64,000 nucleotides of DNA from Pyxidicoccus sp. MSG2 (GCF_026626705.1 NZ_JAPNKC010000001.1:12897001-12961000), one strand, 5' to 3'; shown: positions 8,591 through 17,674, counted from the first letter of the stretch. A program made the numbers and translations. Notes: generated by a model not told the origin, from the sequence alone.

Positions 8591-9173
8591 GGAGCGAAAG
8601 CGCCTCGTTGAACAGACGCTCGCCTCCGTCGACCCCCGGCTCGCGCCGGGGCTTCGCGAAGCGCTCGCCCTGCCCGGGCCTGCCCTGCTACCCAAACCCG
8701 GGCAGACGGTGGCGATTGCCGGCCACCGGAGCGCGGGCAAGACACGCCTGCTGCCACTGGTAGGCGGGTTGCTTGGCAGAACGGGACTGGACCTGGATGC
8801 GCACCTGGAGCGCATCCACGGCCGCCCGCTGCGCAGGTGGGTGGTCGAGGCACCGGCGGAGTTCCGCGCCGCCGAGCGCAACACCCTGCTGGAGCTGCCG
8901 CCCGGTGGGCTGGTGTCCCTGGGAGGCGGCTTCCTCTCCCATCATGCGGACGCGCTGACGGGCCTCTTCACCCTGCTCGTCCCCATCAGCTTCGACACGT
9001 ACCGCGAGCGCCTGCTCAGGGACCGGACGCGCCCGCGCCTGCGCCCCGAGCTCTCGCTGGAAGACGAATTGTCCGCCGTGTTCCATGAGCGCGAGGCACT
9101 CCACGCTCGCGTCCCCACGGTGGCCCTGGTGGATTTCCTCCGGGGCTGCCTCACCACCGAGGTCCTTCCGTGA
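8571..9173 (+). CDS. aroK: shikimate kinase with N-terminal extension
   Basis: Phosphorylates shikimate with ATP. 200 residues. The P-loop is GHRSAGKT (51-58), the shikimate-binding region is DLDAHLERIHG, SLGGGF matches the Gly-rich substrate loop, and RDRTRPRL resembles the arginine lid. About 45 residues precede the first strand, more than in the usual 170-residue enzymes. ATG 8571 lies 20 bp inside menG; the overlap suggests coupled translation. Divergence is noticeable, but the neighbours make the call safe. Confidence 0.85.
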   Translation: MSAPSAEERKRLVEQTLASVDPRLAPGLREALALPGPALLPKPGQTVAIAGHRSAGKTRLLPLVGGLLGRTGLDLDAHLERIHGRPLRRWVVEAPAEFRAAERNTLLELPPGGLVSLGGGFLSHHADALTGLFTLLVPISFDTYRERLLRDRTRPRLRPELSLEDELSAVFHEREALHARVPTVALVDFLRGCLTTEVLP

Positions 9174-10441
9174 CGCCCGCCCGTCGCGTCGTCACCCTGC
9201 CCCCCACCGTGCTCGGCCATGACGCCGTGCACTTCGCGCGCGACGGTCAGCGCCGGGGCGCGGACGTGCTCGAGCTTCGCACCGATTTGCACGCCCCCGA
9301 CGCCATCGACGTCGAGGCGCTCGCGCAGGTGCTCCCGCTGCTCGTCTCCGAGCGGGGCACGCCCCTGCCGCCCGCCTGGGTCTCCGCCGCGTGGCGCGTG
9401 GACCGTGACTTGAAGGATACCCGGGGACGAGACGGCGCACTGGATGCCCCCTCGGGGAAACTGCTCGCGTCGCACCACGCGGAGCGCCAGTTGTCCTCCG
9501 CGGAGGCCCTGAAGCTCTGGGAGCGCGAGCTGCCACCGGACGCCCTGGTGAAGCACGTGGAGCCCATGCACGGGCCGGAGCACCTGCGCACGCTGCTGGA
9601 GACACAGTGGTTGCTGATGCAACGCTTTGGCGTCACGCGAGTCACGGTGCTCGGCATGGGCCCGGTGGCGCTGCCGGCGCGGGCGGTGCTGGCGCGCAAC
9701 AACGTGCTCGACTACGTGGCGACGGGAGGCGCCTGGGCCGCGGCGCCGGGGCAGCGGCTGATCGACGACGTCGTCCGTGAGATGCGCGGTGCGGACAGCC
9801 TGACGCTGGACCCGCCCCTGCGGCTGGGCATCCTCGGCACGTCCATCGTCCACTCGCGCTCGCCGCGCATCCACCGGCAGCCCTTCGACCGCATCGACAT
9901 CCCCGAGGACGCGCCCGTCGAGACGCTGGTGGACTCGCTGCTGCCGCACTACGCGGGCTTTGCCGTCACCAGCCCCTTCAAGCTCCGACTCGCGCAGCAC
10001 ACGCGCTCCCCGCTGCAGGCCATCAACACGCTGGTGCGCCGGGGCACACGCTGGGAGTCCTTCAACACCGACACGTACGGCGCCCTCACGGTGCTGGACC
10101 GGCTCAACGCGATGGACGCCTTCGTGCTGGGTGACGGCGGCGCCACCGCGGCGATGCGGGCCGTGGCGGGAGAGATTGGCTGCAACCTGCGCGTGCTCCG
10201 CCGCGCCGACATCAAGGCCCCGCTGAACGGGGCGGGCGTGTGGACGTGGCCGGACCGCGTGGCCCCGCCGGAGCAACTGCGTTTCAATAAGGCGCGCGTC
10301 GCGGTGATCGCATACGGTGCGCCGGGTCGGCGCATCGCCGCGGAGATTCAACGCCGTGGCGGGACGCCGGTCCTGCTGGGCGCGGCGTGGTTCGTGGCGC
10401 AGGCCCGGCGGCAGCGCCAGCTCTGGGAGTCCGCGACATGA
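9170..10441 (+). CDS. aroDE: fused 3-dehydroquinate dehydratase (type I) / shikimate dehydrogenase
   Basis: One 423-residue chain probably doing pathway steps 3 and 4. Residues 1 to about 205 resemble type I dehydroquinase: ADVLELRTD, the His in LLASHHAE, a candidate Schiff-base Lys in DALVKHVEP, and a closing APGQ. Residues from about 222 are shikimate dehydrogenase: LGILGTSIVHSRSPRIH, AVTSPFK with the catalytic Lys, AINTL, FNTDTYGA and the nucleotide loop LGDGGA. ATGA-type overlaps join it to both neighbours. Both halves are divergent, so each activity is inferred. Confidence 0.85.
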   Translation: MTPARRVVTLPPTVLGHDAVHFARDGQRRGADVLELRTDLHAPDAIDVEALAQVLPLLVSERGTPLPPAWVSAAWRVDRDLKDTRGRDGALDAPSGKLLASHHAERQLSSAEALKLWERELPPDALVKHVEPMHGPEHLRTLLETQWLLMQRFGVTRVTVLGMGPVALPARAVLARNNVLDYVATGGAWAAAPGQRLIDDVVREMRGADSLTLDPPLRLGILGTSIVHSRSPRIHRQPFDRIDIPEDAPVETLVDSLLPHYAGFAVTSPFKLRLAQHTRSPLQAINTLVRRGTRWESFNTDTYGALTVLDRLNAMDAFVLGDGGATAAMRAVAGEIGCNLRVLRRADIKAPLNGAGVWTWPDRVAPPEQLRFNKARVAVIAYGAPGRRIAAEIQRRGGTPVLLGAAWFVAQARRQRQLWESAT

Positions 10442-11457
10442 ACACCTTCGGCACCCTCTTCCGTTTGACGACCTTTGGCGAGAGCCATGGGCCCGCGCTC
10501 GGCTCCATCCTCGATGGCTGTCCCGCCGGCGTGCCCCTCACCCGCGAGCAGATCCAGGTCGCCCTGGACCGCCGCCGCCCGGGCCAGTCCGCGCTCGTCA
10601 CGGCCCGCAGCGAGCCCGACCAGGTCGAAATCCTCTCCGGCGTCTTCGAGGAGAAGACGCTGGGCACGCCCATCGCCGCCATCGTCCGCAACACCAACCA
10701 GCGCTCGGGCGACTACGAGAAGCTGAAGCAGGAGGACCGCCCCGGCCACGCGGACGCCGTGTGGCGCGAGCGCTTCAAGCACCGAGACCACCGCGGCGGC
10801 GGCCGCACCAGCGGGCGCGAGACGCTCTGCCGCGTCATCGGCGGTGCCATCGCGGAGGCGTACCTGGCCCGCGACCTCCCCTCCATCCGCACCGTCGCGT
10901 ACGTGTCCCAGGTGGGGGACCTCGTGTCCGCCGTGCCCGCGCCCGGCCTCACGCGCGAGCAGGTGGACGCGCACGCCACGCGCTGCCCGGACGTCGCCGT
11001 GCGCGACGAGATGTCCCGCCGCATCCTCGCCGCGAAGGAGGCCGGTGACAGCCTGGGTGGCTCCATCGACGTGCGCGTGGAGGGCCTGCCCGTGGGCCTG
11101 GGCGAGCCCATCTTCGGGAAGATCAAGGCGCTCATCGCCCAGGCGCTCGGCAGCATCGGCGCGGTGACGGGCGTCGTGTGGGGGCCGCCGGACCTGCTCG
11201 AGCGAATCGGTCAGCCTGGCACCGTCTTCCACTCGGTGAAGGACGCGTACGGTGGCATCCAGGGCGGCCTCGCCAACGGGGAGCCCATGCAGGTGCGCGC
11301 CTTCTTCAAGCCGCCCGCGACGCTGATGGACCATGCCAAGGGCGGGCGACACGACCCATGCATCATGCCCCGCGCCGTCCCGGTGCTGGAGGCGATGGTG
11401 TCGCTGGTCATCGCCGACCTCGTCCTCCAACTGAACGCCCGGCCCCACACGCTATGA
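10438..11457 (+). CDS. aroC: chorismate synthase
   Basis: FMN-dependent conversion of EPSP to chorismate. 339 residues. The three family signatures are visible: FGESHGPALGSILDGCPAG, RPGHAD followed by RGGGRTSGRET, and GGSIDVRVEGLPVGLGEP; GGIQGGLANGEP and the late DPCIMPRAVPV also fit. ATG 10438 overlaps the aroDE stop by 4 bp; the frame extends upstream only inside aroDE. Confidence 0.96.
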   Translation: MNTFGTLFRLTTFGESHGPALGSILDGCPAGVPLTREQIQVALDRRRPGQSALVTARSEPDQVEILSGVFEEKTLGTPIAAIVRNTNQRSGDYEKLKQEDRPGHADAVWRERFKHRDHRGGGRTSGRETLCRVIGGAIAEAYLARDLPSIRTVAYVSQVGDLVSAVPAPGLTREQVDAHATRCPDVAVRDEMSRRILAAKEAGDSLGGSIDVRVEGLPVGLGEPIFGKIKALIAQALGSIGAVTGVVWGPPDLLERIGQPGTVFHSVKDAYGGIQGGLANGEPMQVRAFFKPPATLMDHAKGGRHDPCIMPRAVPVLEAMVSLVIADLVLQLNARPHTL

Positions 11458-12527
11458 GCAGCTTCCTTCCTCCCGGCGCCTACCGCACTCCCGTCGACCG
11501 CTGGGGCACCTTCGCCCGCCTCGCCGCGAGCCTCCCCGAAGGCAGCGTGGCGGTGGTGGACCGCACCGTGGCGAAGCTGCACCCCGCGCTCATCTCCACC
11601 CTGGAGGCCCGCCGTCCGCGCGCCATCATCCAGCTCACCGGTGGCGAGAGCGCCAAGACCTTCACCGCGCTGGAGAAGGTGCTCGCGGGGGGCCTGTCCC
11701 TGCCGCGCTCCGGCACGCTGCTGGCCGTGGGCGGAGGCACCGTGGGCGACGTGTCCACCGTGGCCGCGCACCTGCTCAAGCGCGGCGTGCGGCTGGTGCA
11801 GGTACCCACCACGCTGCTCGCGGCGGTGGACAGCAGCCTCGGGGGCAAGGGCGCGGTGGACATGACGGTGCGCGGACGCGTGGTGAAGAACCCCGCCGGC
11901 GTCTTCCACTACGCGGAGGAAGGCTGGCTCTGCCCGGAGTTCTTCTCCACCCTCTCCGAGACGCAGGTGCGCGAGGGCTCGCTCGAGGCGTGGAAGATGG
12001 TCATCAGCCTCGACGCCTCCCTCTTCCGCCGCTACGTCCGCAAGCCGCCCGCGCTGGAGAAGCTGGTGAAGGACGCGCGCGCCCTCAAGGAGCGCGTCTG
12101 CTCGCAGGACCCGTACGAGCACCAGGGCCTGCGGCGCGTGCTCAACTTCGGCCACACCTTCGGGCACGTGCTGGAGAGCGTCTCGCGCTTCAAGCTGTCG
12201 CACGGTGACGGCGTGGGCCTGGGCATGCTGCTGGCCCTGGACGTGGGCCGTCACCTCGGCGTGACACCCGAGCCCGTGGCCACCCAGGCGGAGGCCGCTC
12301 TCGCCAACGGCCCCGGCGTCCTCGGCCGGGAGCGCGCCGCCGCCCTGCTCCGCCGCGCGCCGCTGAAGGACATCGTGACGCTGCTCAACGCCGACAAGAA
12401 GGCGGGCAGCGCGGGCGAGCTGCGCATGGTGCTGCTGACCGCCATCGGCACCACCGAGGTGCGCGACGTCGCCCAGCACACCTGGCGCGAGCTGTGGCCC
12501 GCCTGGACGAAAGGTATCCGCCCATGA
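11454..12527 (+). CDS. aroB: 3-dehydroquinate synthase
   Basis: Cyclises DAHP to 3-dehydroquinate using NAD and a metal. 357 residues. LAVGGGTVGDVSTVAAH, VPTTLLAAVDSSLGGKGAVD, EAWKMVISLD and LNFGHTFGHVLE (metal His residues) are clear, as is SHGDGVGLGM. ATG 11454 sits in an ATGA overlap with aroC. The sequence is a bit shorter and more divergent around the NAD loop than enteric AroB. Confidence 0.95.
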   Translation: MSSFLPPGAYRTPVDRWGTFARLAASLPEGSVAVVDRTVAKLHPALISTLEARRPRAIIQLTGGESAKTFTALEKVLAGGLSLPRSGTLLAVGGGTVGDVSTVAAHLLKRGVRLVQVPTTLLAAVDSSLGGKGAVDMTVRGRVVKNPAGVFHYAEEGWLCPEFFSTLSETQVREGSLEAWKMVISLDASLFRRYVRKPPALEKLVKDARALKERVCSQDPYEHQGLRRVLNFGHTFGHVLESVSRFKLSHGDGVGLGMLLALDVGRHLGVTPEPVATQAEAALANGPGVLGRERAAALLRRAPLKDIVTLLNADKKAGSAGELRMVLLTAIGTTEVRDVAQHTWRELWPAWTKGIRP

Positions 12528-13816
12528 GCTCGACGAGCGTGTCCCGCATCCTCGTGGACCCGGCCGGCCTGCGCGCCGCGCCGCTCAACCCTCCCGTGTC
12601 CAAGTCGGACGCGCAGCGGGCGCTGGTCCTGGGCCACCTCACCGGCGCGTGGCCGCTGCCGTCCGTGCAGGCCGAGCCGGACGAGGACCTGCCCGCCGAC
12701 GTGCGCGTGCTGCGCCGGGGCGTGGAGGCCCTGCGCCAGCCCCCGGGCCCGGTGCGCGACGTGGACTGCGCCGACGGTGGCGCCCCCTTCCGCATCCTCG
12801 TCACCCAGGCCGCGGTGACGCCCGGCGTGCACGTGCGCTTCACCGGCACGCCCCGCCTGGGCGAGCGCCCCCACGGGCCCCTCTTCACCTCGCTGCGAGA
12901 TGCGCTCGCGTCCGCGGGCCTCTCCCTCACGGAGGGCACGCCCTGGCCGGTGGAGCTGCGCGCTCCGCAGAACACGTCCGCCGTGGCGCCGGTGTTCCGG
13001 GTGCCGGGCGCGCAGAGCAGCCAGTACGCCTCCAGCCTGCTGCTGGGCTGCGCCGCGCTGTACCTGCGCGAGCACCGCGCGTGGAGCGTGGAAATCGAAG
13101 GCCCGCTGACGAGCGCCGGCTACCTGGAGCTGACGGTGACGTGGCTGAAGCGCTTCGGCTTCGTCATCCAGGAGTCCCCCTCGCGCTACACCGTGGCCGG
13201 GTACACGGCGCCCCCGAGGGTCCCCTCGCTGCCGGGTGACTGGTCCTCGCTGGGGTACCTGCTGCTCATCTCCTGGAAGGCCGGCGGCACCGTGGAGCGG
13301 GCGGACACCGGCAGCGCGCACCCGGACGACGCCATCCTCCGGCTCATCGAGCAGGTGGGCCTGAAGGCCGTGCCCGCCGGCTCACTCCACACGCTGAAGG
13401 TCGAGGGACGGCTGTCCGGCGGCCTGCGGGCCTCCGGGAAGGAATGTCCGGACCTGCTGCCCACCCTGGCGGCGCTCGCGTGCATCCTGCCGGCCCCGTC
13501 CACCCTCACGGACGTGGGCATCCTCCGAGTGAAGGAGAGCGACCGCCTGGAGGGCATCCGCTCGCTCGTGGCGGCCTATGGCGGCACCACCGACCTCCAG
13601 GGGGAAACGCTCGAAATCCGCCCCCCGGCCACGCCCCCCGCGCGTTTCGAGATGGACAGCCGGGGCGACCACCGGCTGGCGATGACGGCTGCCACACTGT
13701 GCGTGCTGTCCGGTACGCCACTCCTGCTGACCGGCCCCGAGTGCGTGGAGAAGAGTTTTCCCGGCTTCTGGCGCCAGCTCGAGCGCTCTGGCGCTCTTAT
13801 TTCTGGCGCGCAGTAG
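12524..13816 (+). CDS. aroA: 3-phosphoshikimate 1-carboxyvinyltransferase (EPSP synthase)
   Basis: Transfers enolpyruvate from PEP to shikimate 3-phosphate. 430 residues, two-domain EPSPS fold. Seen: PVSKSDAQRAL, SSQYASSLLLGCA, HPDDAILRLIEQVG, CPDLLPTLAALA, LRVKESDRLEGI and DSRGDHRLAM. The PEP-binding loop usually reading NAGTAxR is DGGAPFR here, an unusual form that could alter glyphosate response. ATG 12524 overlaps the aroB stop by 4 bp; it is the last gene before a terminator. Confidence 0.93.
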   Translation: MSSTSVSRILVDPAGLRAAPLNPPVSKSDAQRALVLGHLTGAWPLPSVQAEPDEDLPADVRVLRRGVEALRQPPGPVRDVDCADGGAPFRILVTQAAVTPGVHVRFTGTPRLGERPHGPLFTSLRDALASAGLSLTEGTPWPVELRAPQNTSAVAPVFRVPGAQSSQYASSLLLGCAALYLREHRAWSVEIEGPLTSAGYLELTVTWLKRFGFVIQESPSRYTVAGYTAPPRVPSLPGDWSSLGYLLLISWKAGGTVERADTGSAHPDDAILRLIEQVGLKAVPAGSLHTLKVEGRLSGGLRASGKECPDLLPTLAALACILPAPSTLTDVGILRVKESDRLEGIRSLVAAYGGTTDLQGETLEIRPPATPPARFEMDSRGDHRLAMTAATLCVLSGTPLLLTGPECVEKSFPGFWRQLERSGALISGAQ

Positions 13817-13826
13817 AACCATCAGT

Positions 13827-13857
13827 GTCCGCCCTACGGACTTATCGTTCTTTTTTG
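13827..13857 (+). terminator. probable intrinsic terminator of the aro operon
   Basis: GTCCG-CCCTA-CGGAC forms a short hairpin (13827-13841), followed after nine bases by a run of six T (13851-13856). The stem is only 5 bp, so strength is uncertain. Confidence 0.45.
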
Positions 13858-13892
13858 TTGAAAGCGCTCTGCGCCCTGTGAAATCTGCGCCC

Positions 13893-15194
13893 ATGGCCAA
13901 GGACACGCTGACGATCACCGACAATCGGACCGGGAAGACGTACGAAGTCCCGATCGAGAACGGCTGTATTCGCACCAACGCTCTCCGCCAGATCAAAGCC
14001 AGTGAAGAAGACTTCGGGCTGATGGGCTACGACCCGGCGTTCCTCAACACGGCCAACTGCAAGAGCGCCATCACCTTCATCGACGGTGACAAGGGCATCC
14101 TGGAGTACCGCGGCTACCCCATCGAGCAGCTCGCGGAGAAGTCCAGCTTCCTGGAAGTCGCGTACCTCCTGCTCAACGGCGAGCTGCCCACGCCGAAGGA
14201 GCTGGAGCAGTTCGTCCACCTCGTCACGCACCACACGTACGTGCACGAGAACGTGAAGACCTTCATGGACGGGTTCCGCTACGACGCGCACCCCATGTCC
14301 ATGCTCGGCTCCACCGTCGCCGCCTTCTCCGGCCTCTACCCGGACGCGAAGCAAATCAAGGACGAGCGCAGCCGCCGCATCCAGATCACGCGCCTCATCG
14401 CGAAGATGCCCACCGTCGCCGCGTTCTCCTACCGGCACAGCATGGGCCTGCCGTACATCTACCCGGACAACGACCTGTCCTACGTCGCCAACTTCCTGGC
14501 GATGATCAAGCGCATCGGCACCACCACCTACAAGGTGCACCCGGTGCTGGAGCGCGCGCTGGACGTGCTCTTCATCCTCCACGCGGACCACGAGCAGAAC
14601 TGCTCCACCACGTCCGTGCGCACCGTCGGCTCGTCCGAGGTGGACCCGTACTCCGCCGTGACGGCGGGCATCGGCGCCCTCTACGGCCCGCTGCACGGCG
14701 GCGCCAACGAGGCGGTGCTCCGCATGCTCCGGGAGATTGGCCACGTCTCCAAGATCCCCGACTTCATCAAGTCGGTGAAGAGCGGCGAGGGTGAGAAGAA
14801 GCTGATGGGCTTCGGCCACCGCGTCTACAAGTCCTACGACCCGCGCGCCAAGGTCATCAAGCGCGTCGCGGACGAGGTCTTCGAGGTGACGGGCAAGAAC
14901 CCGCTGCTCGACATCGCCCTGGAGCTCGAGAAGATCGCCCTCCAGGACGAGTACTTCGTGAAGCGGAAGCTGTACCCCAACGTCGACTTCTACTCCGGCC
15001 TCATCTACGAGGCGATGGGCTTCCAGGCGGAGATGTTCCCGGTGCTCTTCGCCATCCCCCGCACGGTGGGCTGGTGCGCGCAGTGGGAGGAGATGGTGAC
15101 GGACGCGGAGCAGAAGATTGCCCGTCCCCGTCAGGTCTACACGGGCTCCAAGCGCCGCGACTACGTCGCCATGGACAAGCGCGCCGCGAAGTAA
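13893..15194 (+). CDS. gltA: citrate synthase
   Basis: Condenses oxaloacetate with acetyl-CoA in the TCA cycle. About 433 residues of the type II (gram-negative hexameric) length. NCKSAITFIDGDKGILEYRGYPI near the N-terminus, the catalytic His in FILHADHEQN, GPLHGGANEAVL, and GFGHRVYKSYDPRA with the catalytic Asp/His region are all present. ATG 13893 fits the family N-terminus; a GTG at 13878 is in frame. No clear ribosome site is seen before either. Confidence 0.95.
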   Translation: MAKDTLTITDNRTGKTYEVPIENGCIRTNALRQIKASEEDFGLMGYDPAFLNTANCKSAITFIDGDKGILEYRGYPIEQLAEKSSFLEVAYLLLNGELPTPKELEQFVHLVTHHTYVHENVKTFMDGFRYDAHPMSMLGSTVAAFSGLYPDAKQIKDERSRRIQITRLIAKMPTVAAFSYRHSMGLPYIYPDNDLSYVANFLAMIKRIGTTTYKVHPVLERALDVLFILHADHEQNCSTTSVRTVGSSEVDPYSAVTAGIGALYGPLHGGANEAVLRMLREIGHVSKIPDFIKSVKSGEGEKKLMGFGHRVYKSYDPRAKVIKRVADEVFEVTGKNPLLDIALELEKIALQDEYFVKRKLYPNVDFYSGLIYEAMGFQAEMFPVLFAIPRTVGWCAQWEEMVTDAEQKIARPRQVYTGSKRRDYVAMDKRAAK

Positions 15195-15217
15195 CCCGCG
15201 AGCGGGCTTGAAGTGAA

Positions 15218-15258
15218 AAGGGGCGAGGAACCGCGAGGTTCCCCGCCCCTTCGCTTTT
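15218..15258. terminator. strong, probably bidirectional terminator
   Basis: An 8-bp stem AAGGGGCG/CGCCCCTT encloses a second 6-bp stem GGAACC/GGTTCC with a GCGA loop (15218-15251), followed by CGCTTTT. It lies between the convergent citrate synthase and acyl-CoA ligase genes. Confidence 0.8.
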
Positions 15259-15287
15259 CGCAGGCCCTCCAGCGGGCCCGGACGGCC

Positions 15288-17105
15288 TCAGCCGTGGGCC
15301 TCCGCGCCCTTGGAGTCGGCGTAGAGCGACTCGATGAGGGCCGCATACTTCTGCTCCACCACCTTGCGGCGCACGCTCAGCTTGGGCGTCAGCTCGCCTC
15401 CGTCGACGGAGAACTCCTTCCCCAGGACGGCGAAGCGCTTGATGGTCTCGAAGCGGGCCAGCTTCGGGTTGACGTCGCGCTCAATCCCCTGCTGGAGGAA
15501 CTCGTGCAGGCGCTTGTCCTCGGCGAGGACGGCCAGGTCCGTGGGCCAGCCCTTCTCCTTCGCCAGGGCGAGCGCCTTCTCCGACTCCAGCGCCAGCAGG
15601 GCCACGAGGTAGTTGCGCCGCTCACCAATCACCTGCGCGTGGCCCACGCCCGGCAGCATCTTCAGCATCTCCTCGATGTTGCTCGGGGCCGTCTTCTTCC
15701 CGCCGGAGGTGACGATGATTTCCTTCTTGCGGCCAGTGATGTGGACGAAGCCCTCCGAGTCCAACTGGCCCACGTCTCCGGTGTGCAGCCACCCGTCCTC
15801 CAGCAGCTCCGCGGTGGCCTCCGGGTTCTTGTAGTAGCCCATGCAGACGTTGCCGCCGCGCACGAGGATTTCGCCGTCCTCGGCGATGCGCAGCTCCACG
15901 CCCAGCATGGCGCGGCCCACCGTGCCCAGCCGCGTGGCGTCCTCGGTGTTCACCGTGCCGGGGCCCGTCACCTCCGTCATGCCCCACACCTCGTGGATGA
16001 CGATGTCGATGGACGCGAAGAAGTCCAGCACGTCACGGCCGATGGGCGCCGCCGCGGTGGCGAAGAACTCCACCCGGTCCATGCCGATGCGGGCCCTGAG
16101 CGGGGCGAACACCAGCTTCTGCGCCAGGCGGTACTTCGCCTCCATCAGCAGCGGGATGCGCTCGTGGCGCATGGCGCGGGTGTGGCGCTCCATGGCCACG
16201 CCGCGCGCCCAGTCCACCAGCCGCCGCTTCATGGGCGGCTGGGACTTGAGGCCCGCCTCCGCCTTCACCTTGAACTTCTCCCACACGCGGGGCACGCCGA
16301 AGAAGAAGGTGGGCCGCAGCTCCTTCAGGGCGTCCGGCATCTTGTCCACCGACTGGGCGAAGTACACCTGGATGCCCATCAGCAGCGGACAGTGCAGGGA
16401 GATGATCTGCTCGGCGATGTGGGACAACGGCAGGTAGGAGATGAGGGACGGCGCGTTGTTCTTCCCGAACTCCACCGACTCCTTCAGCTGGTTCGCCGTC
16501 CACACCAGGTTGTGGTGGCTGAGCATCACCCCCTTGGGGTGGCCGGTGGTGCCGGAGGTGTAGATGAGGGTGCCCATCTGCTCGGGCTTGAGCGCGTTGA
16601 CGCTGTCCCAGTACGGCCCCTCGTCCACGCCGGTGCCACGGGCCATGACGTCCGCGTACGTCAGCACACCCTCGGGCAGCGTGGCCGGCGGGTCGATGAC
16701 GACGAGGTGGCGCAGCGCGGGGAGCTTCTGGCGGAGGGCCAGGCCGGTGCGCAGGTGCTTCTCGTTCTCCACCACGAGGACGGTGGCCTCACAGTGTCCG
16801 AGGATGTACTCGAGCTGCTCCAGCGAGCTGGTGGTGTACAGGCCCACCGGCACCCCGCCCATGGCGATGGTGCCCAGGTCCGCCACGTGCCACTCCTCGC
16901 GGTTGAAGCCGAGGATGCCCACCGGCTGCCCCGCTCCGAAGCCCAGGGCGTGCAGGCCCAGGGCGAAGCGGCGGACCCGCTGCGCGTAGTCCGCCCAGGA
17001 GGTGGGCACATAGGCGCCCCCCTGGAGCTTCCAGAGGGCCGGCTGCTGCTCCAGCTGGGTGGCCCGGTCGTGGAGTGCGTGAACGACGGTCTTCGGTAGT
17101 TCCAT
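15288..17105 (-). CDS. long-chain fatty acid-CoA ligase (AMP-binding, FadD15-like)
   Basis: ATP-dependent activation of fatty acids to acyl-CoA. 605 residues from ATG 17105 (GTG 17129 would add 8). The adenylation motif is LIYTSGTTGHPKGVMLSHHNL, then YLPLSHIAEQ, EVWGMTEVTG, the hinge-region DGWLHTGDVG and GRKKEIIVTSGGKK. The length and FFFGVPRVWEK region resemble the membrane-associated long-chain ligases used for fatty-acid degradation or lipid remodelling. Single gene, divergent from the zinc-ribbon gene; exact chain length cannot be told. Confidence 0.88.
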   Translation of the reverse strand: MELPKTVVHALHDRATQLEQQPALWKLQGGAYVPTSWADYAQRVRRFALGLHALGFGAGQPVGILGFNREEWHVADLGTIAMGGVPVGLYTTSSLEQLEYILGHCEATVLVVENEKHLRTGLALRQKLPALRHLVVIDPPATLPEGVLTYADVMARGTGVDEGPYWDSVNALKPEQMGTLIYTSGTTGHPKGVMLSHHNLVWTANQLKESVEFGKNNAPSLISYLPLSHIAEQIISLHCPLLMGIQVYFAQSVDKMPDALKELRPTFFFGVPRVWEKFKVKAEAGLKSQPPMKRRLVDWARGVAMERHTRAMRHERIPLLMEAKYRLAQKLVFAPLRARIGMDRVEFFATAAAPIGRDVLDFFASIDIVIHEVWGMTEVTGPGTVNTEDATRLGTVGRAMLGVELRIAEDGEILVRGGNVCMGYYKNPEATAELLEDGWLHTGDVGQLDSEGFVHITGRKKEIIVTSGGKKTAPSNIEEMLKMLPGVGHAQVIGERRNYLVALLALESEKALALAKEKGWPTDLAVLAEDKRLHEFLQQGIERDVNPKLARFETIKRFAVLGKEFSVDGGELTPKLSVRRKVVEQKYAALIESLYADSKGAEAHG

Positions 17106-17163
17106 GGGCGGAAGGTAACGGATGCCCACCCGGCCCCGCCAGCAGCGTCGCGCGTCTCAGACG

Positions 17164-17193
17164 TTGACAGCTGGATGGAGTGCTTTGTATGCC
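17164..17193 (+). promoter_or_regulatory. possible promoter of the zinc-ribbon gene
   Basis: A consensus TTGACA (17164-17169) is followed, 15-18 bases on, by TTGTAT/TATGCC. If used, transcription would start about 17200, making the internal ATG at 17204 nearly leaderless and excluding the ATG at 17189. Confidence 0.3.
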
Positions 17194-17566
17194 GCGCCCG
17201 ACCATGAGCATCGACTTCACCTGCCAGAAGTGCGAGGCGAGCTTCGAGCTGGACGCCCAGGATCTCATCGAGGGGACGGAGAAGATCGTCTGCCCTCACT
17301 GCGACGCGAAGGCGCCCGCCAACTTGACGGAGGACTTCGTCGCAGCGCTCACGGAGATGCGGGCGCAGATCGCCGCGCTCGACAAGAAGTTCGCCGTGTC
17401 CATGACGCTCGAGTCCGTCGACGTGGAGGACTCCCTCGACGACGAGGAGGACGACGAGGACGAGGAGGACTCCGAGGAGGACGACGAGCTCGACGAGGAT
17501 GAGGACGAGGACGTCGACGACGAAGAGGACTACGACGACGACGAAGAGGACGACGACCGCGGCTGA
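17189..17566 (+). CDS. small zinc-ribbon protein with a poly-acidic tail
   Basis: Function unknown. 125 residues from ATG 17189 (GGATGGAG 8 bases upstream) or 120 from ATG 17204. The N-terminus has two CxxC knuckles, FTCQKCEASFEL and IVCPHCDAK, a MJ0042-like zinc ribbon, then a short amphipathic helix. The last 50 residues are almost only Asp and Glu. Such tails bind basic proteins or divalent ions; a histone-like or RNA polymerase partner is only a guess. Confidence 0.75.
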   Translation: MPRPTMSIDFTCQKCEASFELDAQDLIEGTEKIVCPHCDAKAPANLTEDFVAALTEMRAQIAALDKKFAVSMTLESVDVEDSLDDEEDDEDEEDSEEDDELDEDEDEDVDDEEDYDDDEEDDDRG

Positions 17567-17580
17567 AAGCTCGCCCGCCT

Positions 17581-17599
17581 GCCCCCCAACCCGGGGGGC
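17581..17599 (+). terminator. GC-rich hairpin after the zinc-ribbon gene
   Basis: GCCCCCC-AACCC-GGGGGGC gives a perfect 7-bp stem 15 bases after the stop codon. There is no T run, so it may be a weak terminator or an RNA-stabilising hairpin. Confidence 0.4.
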
Positions 17600-17674
17600 G
17601 GCGTTGTACCCCCCGGAAGGCCGCGCCCGGAGCGGCGCCCTCCCGGGGGGGTACTGGGTGCGTAGCTTAGAGGT

